The notes beneath the pieces were generated by a model. The model saw only the letters and a list, made by a program, of their open reading frames with translations. It did no database searches and had not been told where the DNA came from. A DNA stretch of 54,216 bases, from assembly GCA_029979005.1 (NCBI GenBank), contig JAPOIJ010000009.1, forward strand, positions 1 through 54,216. The letters are read 5' to 3'. Of this stretch, positions 17,292-25,889 are shown piece after piece. The position numbers were made by a program, and so were the translations under genes. The first letter of the stretch is position 1. Every line of letters starts with the position of its first letter. The DNA comes from Planctomycetota bacterium (GTDB lineage: Bacteria > Planctomycetota > Planctomycetia > Pirellulales > Pirellulaceae).

Positions 17292-17567
17292 TTAGTCTTC
17301 TAACGCATTCTTATAGGAGTCACGTTCTCGTCGGGTCGCTTCTAAATCGAACATAAGATATTTCATGTCCATTCGAAGTTGGCTCAGAGCTTCCTGGATT
17401 AGATTGAGAATTCTTCGCCGCCGACGGGTGTAGTCAACCACTCGGTTTAGGGGGCGCTCTAATTCCTGACGATATTGCTCTGGAAGTGTTTGAACTGCTG
17501 AGAGCAAGTCGTTGAGGTCCATTGGAAGTTGGTCGTTGTTTGTGTTGCGATCGGTTTTAGTTTTCAT
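17292..17567 (-). CDS. Small conserved coiled-coil protein
   Basis: A 91-residue, all-helical protein: an acidic helix (LNDLLSAVQTLPEQYRQELE), a strikingly basic patch RRRRRIL, and a final helix LRMDMKYLMFDLEATRRERD with heptad spacing. I recall near-identical patterns in other planctomycetes (TRRRRRILNLIQEALSQLR), which suggests a conserved lineage-specific family, but no function is known. Soluble, probably oligomeric. ATG at 17567; only a weak ribosome binding site. The arginine cluster could contact nucleic acid or phospholipid. Confidence 0.78.
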   Translation of the reverse strand: MKTKTDRNTNNDQLPMDLNDLLSAVQTLPEQYRQELERPLNRVVDYTRRRRRILNLIQEALSQLRMDMKYLMFDLEATRRERDSYKNALED

Positions 17568-17908
17568 TTTGGTAACGCCTTGTGAGAGTTTGTTTCTGTT
17601 GAAGGCGGTTTATTGCGAACCCAGTGCCAAAGCGGGGCTGATTTCGGGGATTGAGCCGAAAACCTCGGGAAAAACCGTGCTAGCGGGCCAAAGAAAAAAA
17701 ATTCAGCTTGAATCGAATCAAGGTGGGTGATGTGTAAACGCAACATCTTTGCTGTAGCGATTAGGCCAAAATCTTGCTAAAAGTTCGGAAACCTCGGGGT
17801 TTCCAGCAAAACACCAGCGTTGGCCCCCGAAAACAGGCGATTTTCGCGATCGTTGGCTTTGTGAATCGCCAATCCGCGTATGTTGTTTTTTTGCGACAGT
17901 AAGTAAGC
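17568..17908. other. Divergent intergenic region with nested hairpin
   Basis: About 340 bases between a minus-strand and a plus-strand gene, expected to carry both promoters. It contains the nested inverted repeat at 17774-17809 and a looser pair GGCGATT / AATCGCC near 17837-17874. No small gene is supported. Confidence 0.5.
17774..17809. promoter_or_regulatory. Nested inverted repeat upstream of the 898-residue protein gene
   Basis: Perfect inner stem GGAAACC-TCGG-GGTTTCC (17787-17804), flanked by an outer pair TTGCT (17774-17778) and AGCAA (17805-17809). It lies about 100 bases upstream of the plus-strand start and 207 bases from the divergent start. There is no T tract on either side, so it is not an obvious terminator; an operator or leader structure is possible. 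Confidence 0.45.
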
Positions 17909-20605
17909 ATGAATTCTCGACTTACCAATTGGATTATCTTCGTTTGTGCAGGGCTGGTGCCTGTAGGAGCGGTCCACGGACAATTCCACGAGGAATTTGA
18001 ATCCGGGCAATCGTCCTGGCAGCGACACGAAACCGACTGCTCGATTACTCAAGCGAGTTGGATTCAAAGACGATTTCGTGACCCTGATTCTAATGATGGC
18101 TGTGAAAGCATTCGTTGCACCAACGGTCCGGGAACCAAAATTTACTTGTCTCACAAGGTTTCTCCCGCGTTCGTGATTTCTGAACTCAACCCATCGGTGA
18201 GGATTAAGGCGAGCCGCCCCGGAGTTCAATTAATGGCGCGAGTTGTACTTCCTCATTCCCCTTCCCCATCGGGGGAAGGACCGCTGACGACCATGTTGGC
18301 GGGACCCAAGTACGAAGGGAGAGGACGGTGGGAGACACTTTCGTTTGAAAAGAAGTCCATTGATTTGCAGCGTCAACTCACTGAGCGTGTATGGCTTTTA
18401 CGACGCAAGTATGGATCGAGTGTGGATCAACGTGATGCCTATGTCGATAAGTTGGTGCTGAACCTGTATTCAGGGCCTGGAAAAACGGCGGTTCAGATTG
18501 ACGATCTCAAGTTAAATGGAATTGTGGCGGCAGACGCGGTCAAAGCTGAAGTTGCTGCGAGTGATTCGATGGTGGTGAAGGACGCTAATTTTGGGCTGGC
18601 AAGTTTTGAGGCGATTGACGAAAAACACAAATCGCTCGTGACCAGAGAGGGATCGGTGCTTCTGGTCAAAAAAAAGCCTTTCTTCCCTAAGATTATTCAA
18701 CACAACGGCGAGTCGTTTGACTTTTTAAAAGCACTTGGATTTAACACGATCGAGTTAAAATCGACTGCAACTGAAGCTCAACTCCAACTCGCCCAATCTC
18801 TTGATCTGTGGTTGATCTGCCCTCCCCCTTCGTCCGTTGGTGTGCAGGAGATCGGCCTCAAATTTGACCGGGTTCTGGTTTGGCAGGTGGGTGAAAATTT
18901 GACCGCTGCTGATCTTTCAAGTCTCAGTCGCGAGGTACGAGAAATTCGTGATGCCGATCGTCGCGACGGTCGACCGATTATGGCAGAAGTTGATTCAGAC
19001 TGGTCTCGGTTGTCACAAGCGGTCGACGTCGTCTCGCTGGGACTCAGTCCGGTAGGCACTAGTTTCATTGCAAGTCAATACGGCGATTGGATTGCCGCTC
19101 GACGGTTATTGGTTGGTGAAACCAAACCGGTTTGGGCGAATATTCAAACCGAGTTGCCAGAATCGCTGCTTACTCAAATAGCAACACTGGCTCGAAAAAC
19201 ACCCCCGTTACCCATCGAGCCTCAGCAGGTGAAATTCCTGATTTATGAAGCTGTCTCGGCGGGAGCCCGCGGGCTGCGGTTTGGCTCTCGATCGCGATTG
19301 GACGATCCGAGCCCAGGGACGCGTTTAAGATCTCAAACGATTCAATGGGCATTAGCGCATGTGGATCAAATTGAACCATGGGCGGTTGGCGGAGCCCTGA
19401 TGGGATCGTTGGCCAGCGGAAACGATGAACTTGAGATCTCTGTTATCAAAACTAATCGTTCGCGTTTATTGTTGATTGAGCGACCGACCCACCACGAACA
19501 ATATTTGGCCGGTGATCTAGCTGTGCAGCCGTTGGCGATTAAAGATCCAACTGCCGGTGCGACAGAGTTGGCGTATTTGATCGGTGATACTGGCCTGCAA
19601 CCGTTGTCCAAAACGCGGGATATCTCAGGATCTGTGATCCGAATCAATAATTGTCCATCGATGATGGCAGTTGTCCTGACGCAGGATCCATTGGTGTTAA
19701 AAAAATTAAATAGTAGCTATGAACGGGTTGGAAAGCAGTCAATCCTTCAAATGCATGTTGATTTGACCCGTCAATGGTTGGCGATCATGCAATTGATTGA
19801 CAAACAGATGGGACGAATGGGCCGCAGTTCATCCGCCGGCAGCACTGCACTTAATGATGCCGTGAATTCATTTAAGAATGCTCAACGGTTTATTGCGAGT
19901 AATAATGCCGTGATGGGTGTGCCATATCTTGATCGCGCGGATGAACGACTCGCCTTTGTGCGGCGCGACATGATCATTGAGCCACTGGGAAAGTTTCAAT
20001 CAAAAACTTCGACTCCCTTTACCGTTCATTCGAGTTTGATCCCCCTTCATTGGGAGCTCACCGAGCGATTAAGCCGGGGGAATTGGCAGCCTAACGGATT
20101 GGCAGGCGGAGATTTTGAAGATTTGGACCACATGCTTGCCAATGGCTGGGAAAACCATCGTGAAGAGAGTGAACTCGTCAGTACCCGAGTGGAATTATCG
20201 GCGGGTGCTGCCGTCGATGGCCGTTATGGATTGAAGATGTCAGTGTTAGAAAAACAGCCCAATCGAGGTGTAATTGAATCCACTCCGCTATGGATTACTT
20301 CGCCGGAGATTTTGGTAAAGGCGGGGCAGCTAGTACGGATTCACGGGTGGGTCAATATTCCCAAAGTTATTCGTGGCACCCATGACGGTTTGACCATTAC
20401 CGATTCTCTTGGCGGGTCAGAGATGATGGAACGTATCCCAATTACCGCTGGCTGGCAGGAGTTTACCCTTTATCGAGCAGCTCCAGAGAACGGTCGCGTC
20501 CAGGTTACGTTTGCGATGAATGGCACGGGAACCGCCATGCTGGATAAGGTAACTGTGAGAGCGATTGATCTTCCCGCCGAGACTGTTCGACAAGCAAAAA
20601 ATTAA
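17909..20605 (+). CDS. Large secreted protein, carbohydrate-binding and TIM-barrel-like
   Basis: An 898-residue protein with a signal peptide (WIIFVCAGLVPVGAVHG, cleavage before QFHEEFES). After it comes a jelly-roll-like region (about 25-205) with a probable disulphide set (DCSI, GCESIRC). Residues about 240-500 look like a glycosidase-type TIM barrel: PFFPKIIQHNGESFDFLKAL, LGFNTIELKS, MAEVDSDWSRLSQAVDVVSL, PVWANIQTELPESL, KFLIYEAVSAGARGLRFGSR. The C-terminal part (about 720-890) is another beta-sandwich (DGRYGLKMSV, RIHGWVNIPK). I cannot place catalytic acids with certainty. Probably an extracytoplasmic polysaccharide-related protein of planctomycetes. Confidence 0.75.
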   Translation: MNSRLTNWIIFVCAGLVPVGAVHGQFHEEFESGQSSWQRHETDCSITQASWIQRRFRDPDSNDGCESIRCTNGPGTKIYLSHKVSPAFVISELNPSVRIKASRPGVQLMARVVLPHSPSPSGEGPLTTMLAGPKYEGRGRWETLSFEKKSIDLQRQLTERVWLLRRKYGSSVDQRDAYVDKLVLNLYSGPGKTAVQIDDLKLNGIVAADAVKAEVAASDSMVVKDANFGLASFEAIDEKHKSLVTREGSVLLVKKKPFFPKIIQHNGESFDFLKALGFNTIELKSTATEAQLQLAQSLDLWLICPPPSSVGVQEIGLKFDRVLVWQVGENLTAADLSSLSREVREIRDADRRDGRPIMAEVDSDWSRLSQAVDVVSLGLSPVGTSFIASQYGDWIAARRLLVGETKPVWANIQTELPESLLTQIATLARKTPPLPIEPQQVKFLIYEAVSAGARGLRFGSRSRLDDPSPGTRLRSQTIQWALAHVDQIEPWAVGGALMGSLASGNDELEISVIKTNRSRLLLIERPTHHEQYLAGDLAVQPLAIKDPTAGATELAYLIGDTGLQPLSKTRDISGSVIRINNCPSMMAVVLTQDPLVLKKLNSSYERVGKQSILQMHVDLTRQWLAIMQLIDKQMGRMGRSSSAGSTALNDAVNSFKNAQRFIASNNAVMGVPYLDRADERLAFVRRDMIIEPLGKFQSKTSTPFTVHSSLIPLHWELTERLSRGNWQPNGLAGGDFEDLDHMLANGWENHREESELVSTRVELSAGAAVDGRYGLKMSVLEKQPNRGVIESTPLWITSPEILVKAGQLVRIHGWVNIPKVIRGTHDGLTITDSLGGSEMMERIPITAGWQEFTLYRAAPENGRVQVTFAMNGTGTAMLDKVTVRAIDLPAETVRQAKN

Positions 20606-20665
20606 AGTCCAGCGAAGATTTTTTTTTAAGCGAGCAGTTTTTTAGAATGTTAGCTCCTGTGCGAA

Positions 20666-21613
20666 CTAACTTCCGTTAAAAACCTTGCGCATCTGAGTTA
20701 GGACATTGGGAATATTCTCGAGCGGATTTTCCTCTTCATATTCAAGGACAATGTGCCCTTTATACTTGGACTCGGTTAGCAACTGGCTGACGCTCGTCAT
20801 ATCAACAGCTATCTTCTCTCCTGATGGCTGTTTCATTTTTACTTTGTATTGAACATTAACTGCCAGAGGCGCGCATTGTTTCAGGTCTTGATAAGGTGTA
20901 TCCGAGATGAAGTTTCCCGTGTCCAGATTGACACCTAGCCAAGGGCTATCGACCCCTTCAACGATCTCAACAACCTGATTGGCCGTTAACTGGCCGTGAT
21001 TTTCAACTCCGATGAAAACCCCGAGCTTAGAGGCATGTTCGGCACAGCGTTTTAGTGAGGTGATGGCCGAAGTGAGCGCATTAGGATTGGCTTCGATCTG
21101 TTTTTTTGTACCCGCGAAGAATCGAATATGGTTTGCCCCCATTATCGAAGCGCGGTCAATCCACTGGTTAGCCAGTCGGATCTCTTTTTCTAATTTAGTT
21201 TTATCAGGGAGCGTGAAATTGTTTCCAATGGCCGTTCCAACGATTGGTACTCCTGATAAAAACGCATGACGCTTGAGTTTTAAGAAATACTCCCGGTCAG
21301 CATTCGGGGGGAAGAAATAGCTGGTCAATTCAGCGGCGCATTGATGTGCTGCGCAGTAGTCAATGAACGAAAACATGTCAAATTCTTGGAGTCCGTTGGT
21401 GGGCTGAGGTTTACCCTTAAAAAATTTAAAGTGTTTTCGTAATGAGTAGGCTGCAAGACCAAGGCGATAATTGCCCGATGAATTCATATTTCGTTTTAAA
21501 TTTGTTTGTTCGGAAGCTTCGCTTCCCTCGGCGAGCCAGGCAACATTGGCCGAGGCAAGGCTAAGTGAGGAGCAGGCGGACAGTTGAAAAAATGTTCTTC
21601 GATTTAACGGCAT
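20666..21613 (-). CDS. Tat-exported sugar phosphate isomerase/epimerase-like TIM barrel
   Basis: A 315-residue protein with a twin-arginine signal (NRRTFFQLSACSSLSLASA). The mature part is a xylose-isomerase-like TIM barrel (AP endonuclease family 2): AAYSLRKHF, FIDYCAAHQCAAELTSYFFP, GVFIGVENHGQLTANQ with the metal-binding Glu and His, WLGVNLDTGNF with Asp, and GHIVLEYEEENP with the final Glu. It probably isomerises or epimerises a sugar, or a derivative, outside the cytoplasm. Many planctomycete genomes carry dozens of such proteins. It converges with the large secreted protein gene. Confidence 0.88.
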   Translation of the reverse strand: MPLNRRTFFQLSACSSLSLASANVAWLAEGSEASEQTNLKRNMNSSGNYRLGLAAYSLRKHFKFFKGKPQPTNGLQEFDMFSFIDYCAAHQCAAELTSYFFPPNADREYFLKLKRHAFLSGVPIVGTAIGNNFTLPDKTKLEKEIRLANQWIDRASIMGANHIRFFAGTKKQIEANPNALTSAITSLKRCAEHASKLGVFIGVENHGQLTANQVVEIVEGVDSPWLGVNLDTGNFISDTPYQDLKQCAPLAVNVQYKVKMKQPSGEKIAVDMTSVSQLLTESKYKGHIVLEYEEENPLENIPNVLTQMRKVFNGS

Positions 21614-21754
21614 GGCATTTCTGTAATTGCTAGGGAGTTCTTAAAGTAACCCAAGATCAATAGCGGCAGTGGAAGCTGAGAAACGGATCTGCTTCCATTC
21701 GAATCGCGCTTAGAAGTCAGAGACGAGTTTAATCCATTGGGTAAACCGGCGCAT

Positions 21755-21785
21755 AAAAAAAGCGTTCCAGAATGGAACGCTTTTT
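21755..21785 (-). terminator. Intrinsic terminator of rplX (bidirectional shape)
   Basis: GCGTTCCA-GAA-TGGAACGC (21762-21780) is a perfect eight-base-pair stem flanked by seven A on the left and five T on the right, so it can terminate transcription on either strand. It follows the rplX stop by 26 bases. The 16 bases at 21748-21763 are identical to those at the tRNA-Asp terminator (30130-30145). Confidence 0.88.
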
Positions 21786-21810
21786 GAAATTTATTGTCGA
21801 CTTTGGGGAC

Positions 21811-22158
21811 CTACTTTTTCGCGTAGGAAGCCTTGGCTGGAGAGATCACGCCCAGCGACGCACCGCTCACACGTGCAAATCGCTCTTTCGTTCCGTCATC
21901 TAAATAACGGTATCCAACTCGTGTTGGTTTGTTCGTTTTGGGGCATACCACCATGACCTTGCTGGCACGAATTGGGGTTTCCTTATGAAGACGTCCGCCC
22001 TGAGGGTTCTTTTGACTTGGCTTAACGTGTTTGTAAGCCAGGTTTACGCCTTCCACGACCAACATCTGGTTTTTGTGGTCGACTGAAATGACTTTACCTG
22101 TCACGGATTTGTCTTTACCACTGATGACTGTGACTGTATCGCCGTTGTGAATCTTCAT
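21811..22158 (-). CDS. rplX: 50S ribosomal protein L24
   Basis: A 115-residue protein that matches bacterial L24: KOW motif at the start (KIHNGDTVTVISGKDKSVTG, then KVISVDHKNQMLVVEGVNL), followed by KHVKPSQKNPQGGRLHKETP, IRASKVMVVCPKTNKPTRVGY and RYLDDGTKERFARVSG. L24 nucleates assembly of the large subunit by binding the 5' end of 23S rRNA. In most bacteria it lies in the spc operon between rplN and rplE; here it is alone, downstream of cutC, with its own terminator, so its location is unusual although the sequence is normal. Confidence 0.96.
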   Translation of the reverse strand: MKIHNGDTVTVISGKDKSVTGKVISVDHKNQMLVVEGVNLAYKHVKPSQKNPQGGRLHKETPIRASKVMVVCPKTNKPTRVGYRYLDDGTKERFARVSGASLGVISPAKASYAKK

Positions 22159-22225
22159 TTTTCTCGCCGCTTTCTCGAATTAGTGAATCGAGGAGTTTCC
22201 GTCATTTTCCACCAATTGTCAAGGC

Positions 22226-22936
22226 TTAATGGTGAAATGATAGGTTCGTCAACTCGGAGATGGTTTGTTCAATCTCAAGTCGTAAATTAGCACATTTACC
22301 CGATGAAAAGCTTCCGTGAACCTGCCGGCATCCGGAAGTTTGAGTGATTTTTTTGGCGTTTTGGGCGTTAATTCCCCCAGCCGGTAGGATTTCGATCCTC
22401 TGTTGGGCTTGTTCAAAAGCTGAGGTGATGTTGGAAAGGCCGGCCAGTGCGGTTGGCTGGTGGCCGCTGGTCATGACGCGGTCGATTCCGACCTCAATCA
22501 GTTGCTCTAGGCTATTCCGCGGGTCTCGAACATCATCAAAAGCTTTGTGAAAAACAAGTTTTTTGCCCTTGGTAAGTGAACGCATTTCAGTGCATCGGTC
22601 CAGGGCGATGGCATTGTTTTCGTCGAGACAGCCGAATGCGATCCCAGCGACACCCTGCTCGAGCAGCCATTTTGCGTCATGAATGAGAGTGTTCCACTCG
22701 GAATCAGAATAATTGAAGTTTCCTGCCCTCGGCCGAGCCATCGCAATAATTGGAATTTGAATTGCGTTCATCACCAATTCAAGCAGGCCCGCTGAGGGTG
22801 TTAGGCCATCGAGTTCCAATGCAGAATTCAGCTCAATTCGATCCGCACCGGCGATTTGAGCAGTTTTGGCAGCCTCGAGTGATCCACAGCAGACTTCAAC
22901 CTTAAACCCTCGAGCGTTTTTGGAAGGATCACTCAT
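22226..22936 (-). CDS. cutC: Copper homeostasis protein CutC
   Basis: A 236-residue CutC family TIM barrel: KVEVCCGSLEAAKTAQIAGA, DRIELNSALELDGLTPSAG, IIAMARPRAGNFNYSD, GVAGIAFGCLDENNAI, LVFHKAFDDVRDP, VMTSGHQPTALAG and ILPAGGINAQNAKK, all family signatures. It is implicated in copper handling, with the mechanism still debated; cytosolic. The ATG at 22936 overlaps the stop of the upstream cyclase-repeat protein by eight bases (ATGAGTGA), indicating translational coupling. The alternative TTG at 22948 would only add four residues inside the upstream gene. Confidence 0.94.
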   Translation of the reverse strand: MSDPSKNARGFKVEVCCGSLEAAKTAQIAGADRIELNSALELDGLTPSAGLLELVMNAIQIPIIAMARPRAGNFNYSDSEWNTLIHDAKWLLEQGVAGIAFGCLDENNAIALDRCTEMRSLTKGKKLVFHKAFDDVRDPRNSLEQLIEVGIDRVMTSGHQPTALAGLSNITSAFEQAQQRIEILPAGGINAQNAKKITQTSGCRQVHGSFSSGKCANLRLEIEQTISELTNLSFHH

Positions 22937-24329
22937 TTTCAGTTTCAACGCGAGATTTGGGATCGCAGTATTTGAGTGCCAGCATTGCGTAGGCCGTTAC
23001 GAGGTTGGGATCTCCTTCAAACCAGCGATCAGCGGGGTTGGTCCATGACCCGTCGTCGCGTTGTAGTTCAGCCAGTCGGCGCGTGAGGTCTGCTCGCCAA
23101 TCTTGTTTTTCTTGATCTTGGGTTAACACAAATGGATCGCCGGTCGCTGCGAGTGTTTTTGCAAAGATATGGTAGTAATAGAACAGGCCTTGCTGACCCA
23201 TGCCGGGATTGGTGGTTAGGTCGTAGTGTCTTCCAATCCAGTCCTTCGCTGCTTGAACTCGGATGTCATTTTCATCGACACCGGAATAGAGGAGGCTTTT
23301 TAAACCGGCGTAGGTCATTGAAGCATAGCTGCGTAAACCACCTTCGGGCGTTTCGCCAGCCTTTGACTCACCTTTTCCGACAGCGGTGTAAATGAATCCG
23401 CCTTCGTCATCAATAGAAGCTTTGCCAACCCACTCAGCGGTGTTGTGGGGTGTTGATAAATTTTGACACCGTGACATAAAAGTCGCTGCTTTTTGGAATG
23501 CTTCGCTTTGCGGATCCTCTGCGACGGCTTTCAGTGCATCGAGGAAATAAGACGTATTGGATGCGTCTGGTCGTTTATGCGTTCCGTATCCCTGTCCACC
23601 ATAAAATGTACTGTTTAGTTCATATCCTTCAGACTCATCCCATTGCAGACCTTTGAGGAACGCGATTGCTTTTTGAATGGTCACGTCGTAACTTCCATTT
23701 TGGTTGACGCGATTGAAGCACATCAATGAAACACTTGTTTCATAGTTCCGGAGGTTGCTCCCCTCTCCATAAATGCCTCCATCGGAGCGGATTTGTGTTT
23801 TAAGGAACGCGAGTGCTTTTTGAATCTTGGGGTCGGTTTGAGGCACTCCATGGTCAAGGAGGGCACTGGTGCAAAGTGCGGTGACGGCGGGGCTGAGTTG
23901 TTTGCTAAAAGAACCGTCGGAAGCTTGGCCTTTTTCCAGCAAAAAGGTGGCTCCCGCCTTTGATGTTTTTTGAAAAAGTAATTCAACGGTTTCATCTTGA
24001 GCGGGGGCGGTACCCTGCGGTGACGGGGCGGCTTGGTTGTTCGTTGGTTTCTCAACGGCGATTTTTTTAGGTGTCGTTGCTAGTTTGGGAGATTGAGTCT
24101 CTTCTGCCGGCGGCGTCACGGATGAGGCGGAATCATCCGTCTTCGATGGGACAGTTGCAGCAGTGTCTTGGCTCGCGGAAGTCTGTGTCGAGTTTTGAGG
24201 AGCTGGGGCCTCGGAGACTTGAAGCGGCGCCTCCTGATCAGCTTGTGAGCAGCCTAAATTAAGGCAAAGCAGCGCTAGAGTGCAGGTCTTAACGAGGAGC
24301 ATGGGTGAAAATTTGACGCGTCGCGACAT
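22929..24329 (-). CDS. Prenyltransferase/squalene cyclase-repeat protein, exported
   Basis: A 466-residue protein. The ATG at 24329 is preceded by GAGGT with seven-base spacing. A signal segment ends in LLCLNLGC, a possible (non-ideal) lipobox, followed by a Pro/Thr/Ser/Ala-rich linker to about residue 125. The rest is an alpha/alpha toroid with cyclase-type repeats: ATFLLEKGQASDGSF, ALAFLKTQIRSDGGIYGEG, AIAFLKGLQWDESEGY, LRSYASMTYAGLKSLLYSG and LAELQRDDGSWTNP. The DxDD catalytic motif of squalene-hopene cyclases is not visible, so it is probably a non-enzymatic or unknown-substrate relative, likely lipid-anchored. It is translationally coupled to cutC. Confidence 0.82.
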   Translation of the reverse strand: MSRRVKFSPMLLVKTCTLALLCLNLGCSQADQEAPLQVSEAPAPQNSTQTSASQDTAATVPSKTDDSASSVTPPAEETQSPKLATTPKKIAVEKPTNNQAAPSPQGTAPAQDETVELLFQKTSKAGATFLLEKGQASDGSFSKQLSPAVTALCTSALLDHGVPQTDPKIQKALAFLKTQIRSDGGIYGEGSNLRNYETSVSLMCFNRVNQNGSYDVTIQKAIAFLKGLQWDESEGYELNSTFYGGQGYGTHKRPDASNTSYFLDALKAVAEDPQSEAFQKAATFMSRCQNLSTPHNTAEWVGKASIDDEGGFIYTAVGKGESKAGETPEGGLRSYASMTYAGLKSLLYSGVDENDIRVQAAKDWIGRHYDLTTNPGMGQQGLFYYYHIFAKTLAATGDPFVLTQDQEKQDWRADLTRRLAELQRDDGSWTNPADRWFEGDPNLVTAYAMLALKYCDPKSRVETENE

Positions 24330-24512
24330 GGTTCGTACCTCACGGGATTTGCACGGCAAGACAGACCATGCCTGTCGATGCATTGTGCGGGGTAGTTCTA
24401 GGCACAAGCCGGCAATAAAGCTGGTGCCTGGTCGAAATTTGAGAACTTTCGTTCGCCTTTAACGGTGCCGCGGAAAAGCAATTACACGGCAAGTCAAAGA
24501 TATCATTTCTGA

Positions 24513-24800
24513 TTACTCTAAAACGGCAAGGATATCGTTTTCATTCATGATCAGTAGCTGTCCGCCATCTACCTCGATTTCGGTACCCGCGTAGCTTGAA
24601 AAGAGAACGCGATCCCCTTCGCTAACCTGAAGGTCTGAGCGGGTTCCGTCGACCATCAGTTTTCCGTTTCCAACGGATAAAATACGACCTTCTTGTGGTT
24701 TTTCACGGGCGGCATCTGGTAAGACAATTCCACCGGCGGTTGTTTCATCAGCTTCAGTACGTTTAACAACCACTTTGTCGTCTAGAGGTTCAATTCTCAT
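24513..24800 (-). CDS. groES: Co-chaperonin GroES
   Basis: A 95-residue protein of standard GroES length: MRIEPLDDKVVVKRTEADE, then the mobile loop TTAGGIVLPDAAREKPQEG, GRILSVGNGKL, VSEGDRVLFSSYAGTEIEVD and ENDILAVLE. It caps the GroEL folding chamber. The ATG at 24800 is at the family's normal start; the frame extends further upstream through a non-conserved leader. No groEL is next to it in this window, so it is an orphan copy. A strong nested inverted repeat in its leader (24818-24871) suggests regulation, and a run of nine T lies just before the ATG. Confidence 0.96.
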   Translation of the reverse strand: MRIEPLDDKVVVKRTEADETTAGGIVLPDAAREKPQEGRILSVGNGKLMVDGTRSDLQVSEGDRVLFSSYAGTEIEVDGGQLLIMNENDILAVLE

Positions 24801-24817
24801 AAAAAAAAATCCACGAG

Positions 24818-24871
24818 TGTCGAGCAATAATGTGACACCTGTCAAAAGTTGGATGTCACCCAAGCTCGACA
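24818..24871 (-). promoter_or_regulatory. Nested inverted repeat in the groES leader
   Basis: Outer arms TGTCGAGC (24818-24825) and GCTCGACA (24864-24871) are perfect inverted repeats. Inside them GTGACA (24832-24837) and TGTCAC (24854-24859) are also perfect, with CC/GG extending that stem past a bulge. The element ends 17 bases before the groES start codon. It is not the CIRCE sequence (TTAGCACTC-N9-GAGTGCTAA). It could be an operator for another heat-shock repressor or, in the transcript, an RNA thermometer; the sequence alone cannot decide. Confidence 0.6.
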
Positions 24872-25106
24872 TTGTTCCATGAGCGGTTCTGGGGTTCAAG
24901 CCGATATCTTGAAATCGCGAACAGAGAGATCTTGCCAAATTGGGGCAATTAGCGTTTTTCATTGAGTTTTTGGAGTTTTCGAGGCCGTAAAGTCTGCACA
25001 ATCGTTGGAAGCCACTTCGGGCGTTGTTTCCACCGTTTTACCGCGAAAATGCCGAAAACTGAGATAGAAGCTTTTTTGTTCCTCTTTGAACAGCGGTGTG
25101 AAATCG

Positions 25107-25802
25107 ATGAATTCAGCCCAAAATGCACCTCAACCCGAAACGAATCCGCAAACCATCTTGCAAGCTATTTGTGCGCGACATGGTTTTGACCTCGCTCAAA
25201 GCAATTTTAAAAAAGAGATTCCCGAGGCCATTAAGGAAACTGAGTTAGGCGATTGGGAGCGTGAGGGTGGTGAGGAGCTGATCTCAATTCGGATCGATCC
25301 CAGCACTAATCCCCAGTATTCTCCGAACGACGCAAGTATTCTTGAGTCGGTGGTTGAGTCCGCAAGTCAGATTCAACAGCTCGCTGAAAGGCTCGCGATA
25401 AAGGAAGAGGAACTATATCGGAACGAAGAATTGCTCGAACTTAGGATTAGCGAGTGGGAAGCGGCGACTGAGGTCCACGAAAAAGATTACGAGTTGAGAA
25501 TCCAGCATCTTTCTCAGCAAACTTCGCAGGTTAGCACTCAGCAGTTGCACTTGATGAAGCTGCAATCGGATATCGTGAAAAGTTACGATGCTGTGCGAGC
25601 CGCGATTGAGACATTGCTTGGAAATCCCGAAAACGAAGATGATGTATCGGCTGCATGTAAAACTCTGAAATTCGAATTGTCAGGGCGTTTTGACTACATC
25701 GCTCATCGTTGGGAACATCTCTCCGAGTTGATGAAAAAATCGCGGCTGACCCAACAGGCAGAGCGAAGCGAAATCGACTGGTCGAATTGGCTTGCGGGTT
25801 GA
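25107..25802 (+). CDS. Coiled-coil hypothetical protein
   Basis: A 231-residue acidic protein, no signal or membrane segment. The first part contains the compact phrase ILQAICARHGFDLAQSNF, and residues about 85-165 form a long coiled coil (ESASQIQQLAERLAIKEEEL, VHEKDYELRIQHLSQQTSQV). The last 60 residues are helical, ending WSNWLAG. The ATG at 25107 is chosen over an upstream TTG (25086), although neither has a good ribosome binding site. Divergent from groES, with about 300 bases between. Function unknown. Confidence 0.7.
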   Translation: MNSAQNAPQPETNPQTILQAICARHGFDLAQSNFKKEIPEAIKETELGDWEREGGEELISIRIDPSTNPQYSPNDASILESVVESASQIQQLAERLAIKEEELYRNEELLELRISEWEAATEVHEKDYELRIQHLSQQTSQVSTQQLHLMKLQSDIVKSYDAVRAAIETLLGNPENEDDVSAACKTLKFELSGRFDYIAHRWEHLSELMKKSRLTQQAERSEIDWSNWLAG

Positions 25803-25889
25803 TTGGACAGTTCGCTCACCGGATTGGTCGGTGCGGGAGAGGCGTGCGAACTAAGAGTGTCTTTCCAGGTGAGTTTGACACGTACATGA

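Noticed and set aside
24818-24871. CIRCE/HrcA operator at groES
   Set aside because: The arms do not match TTAGCACTC-N9-GAGTGCTAA in sequence or spacing.
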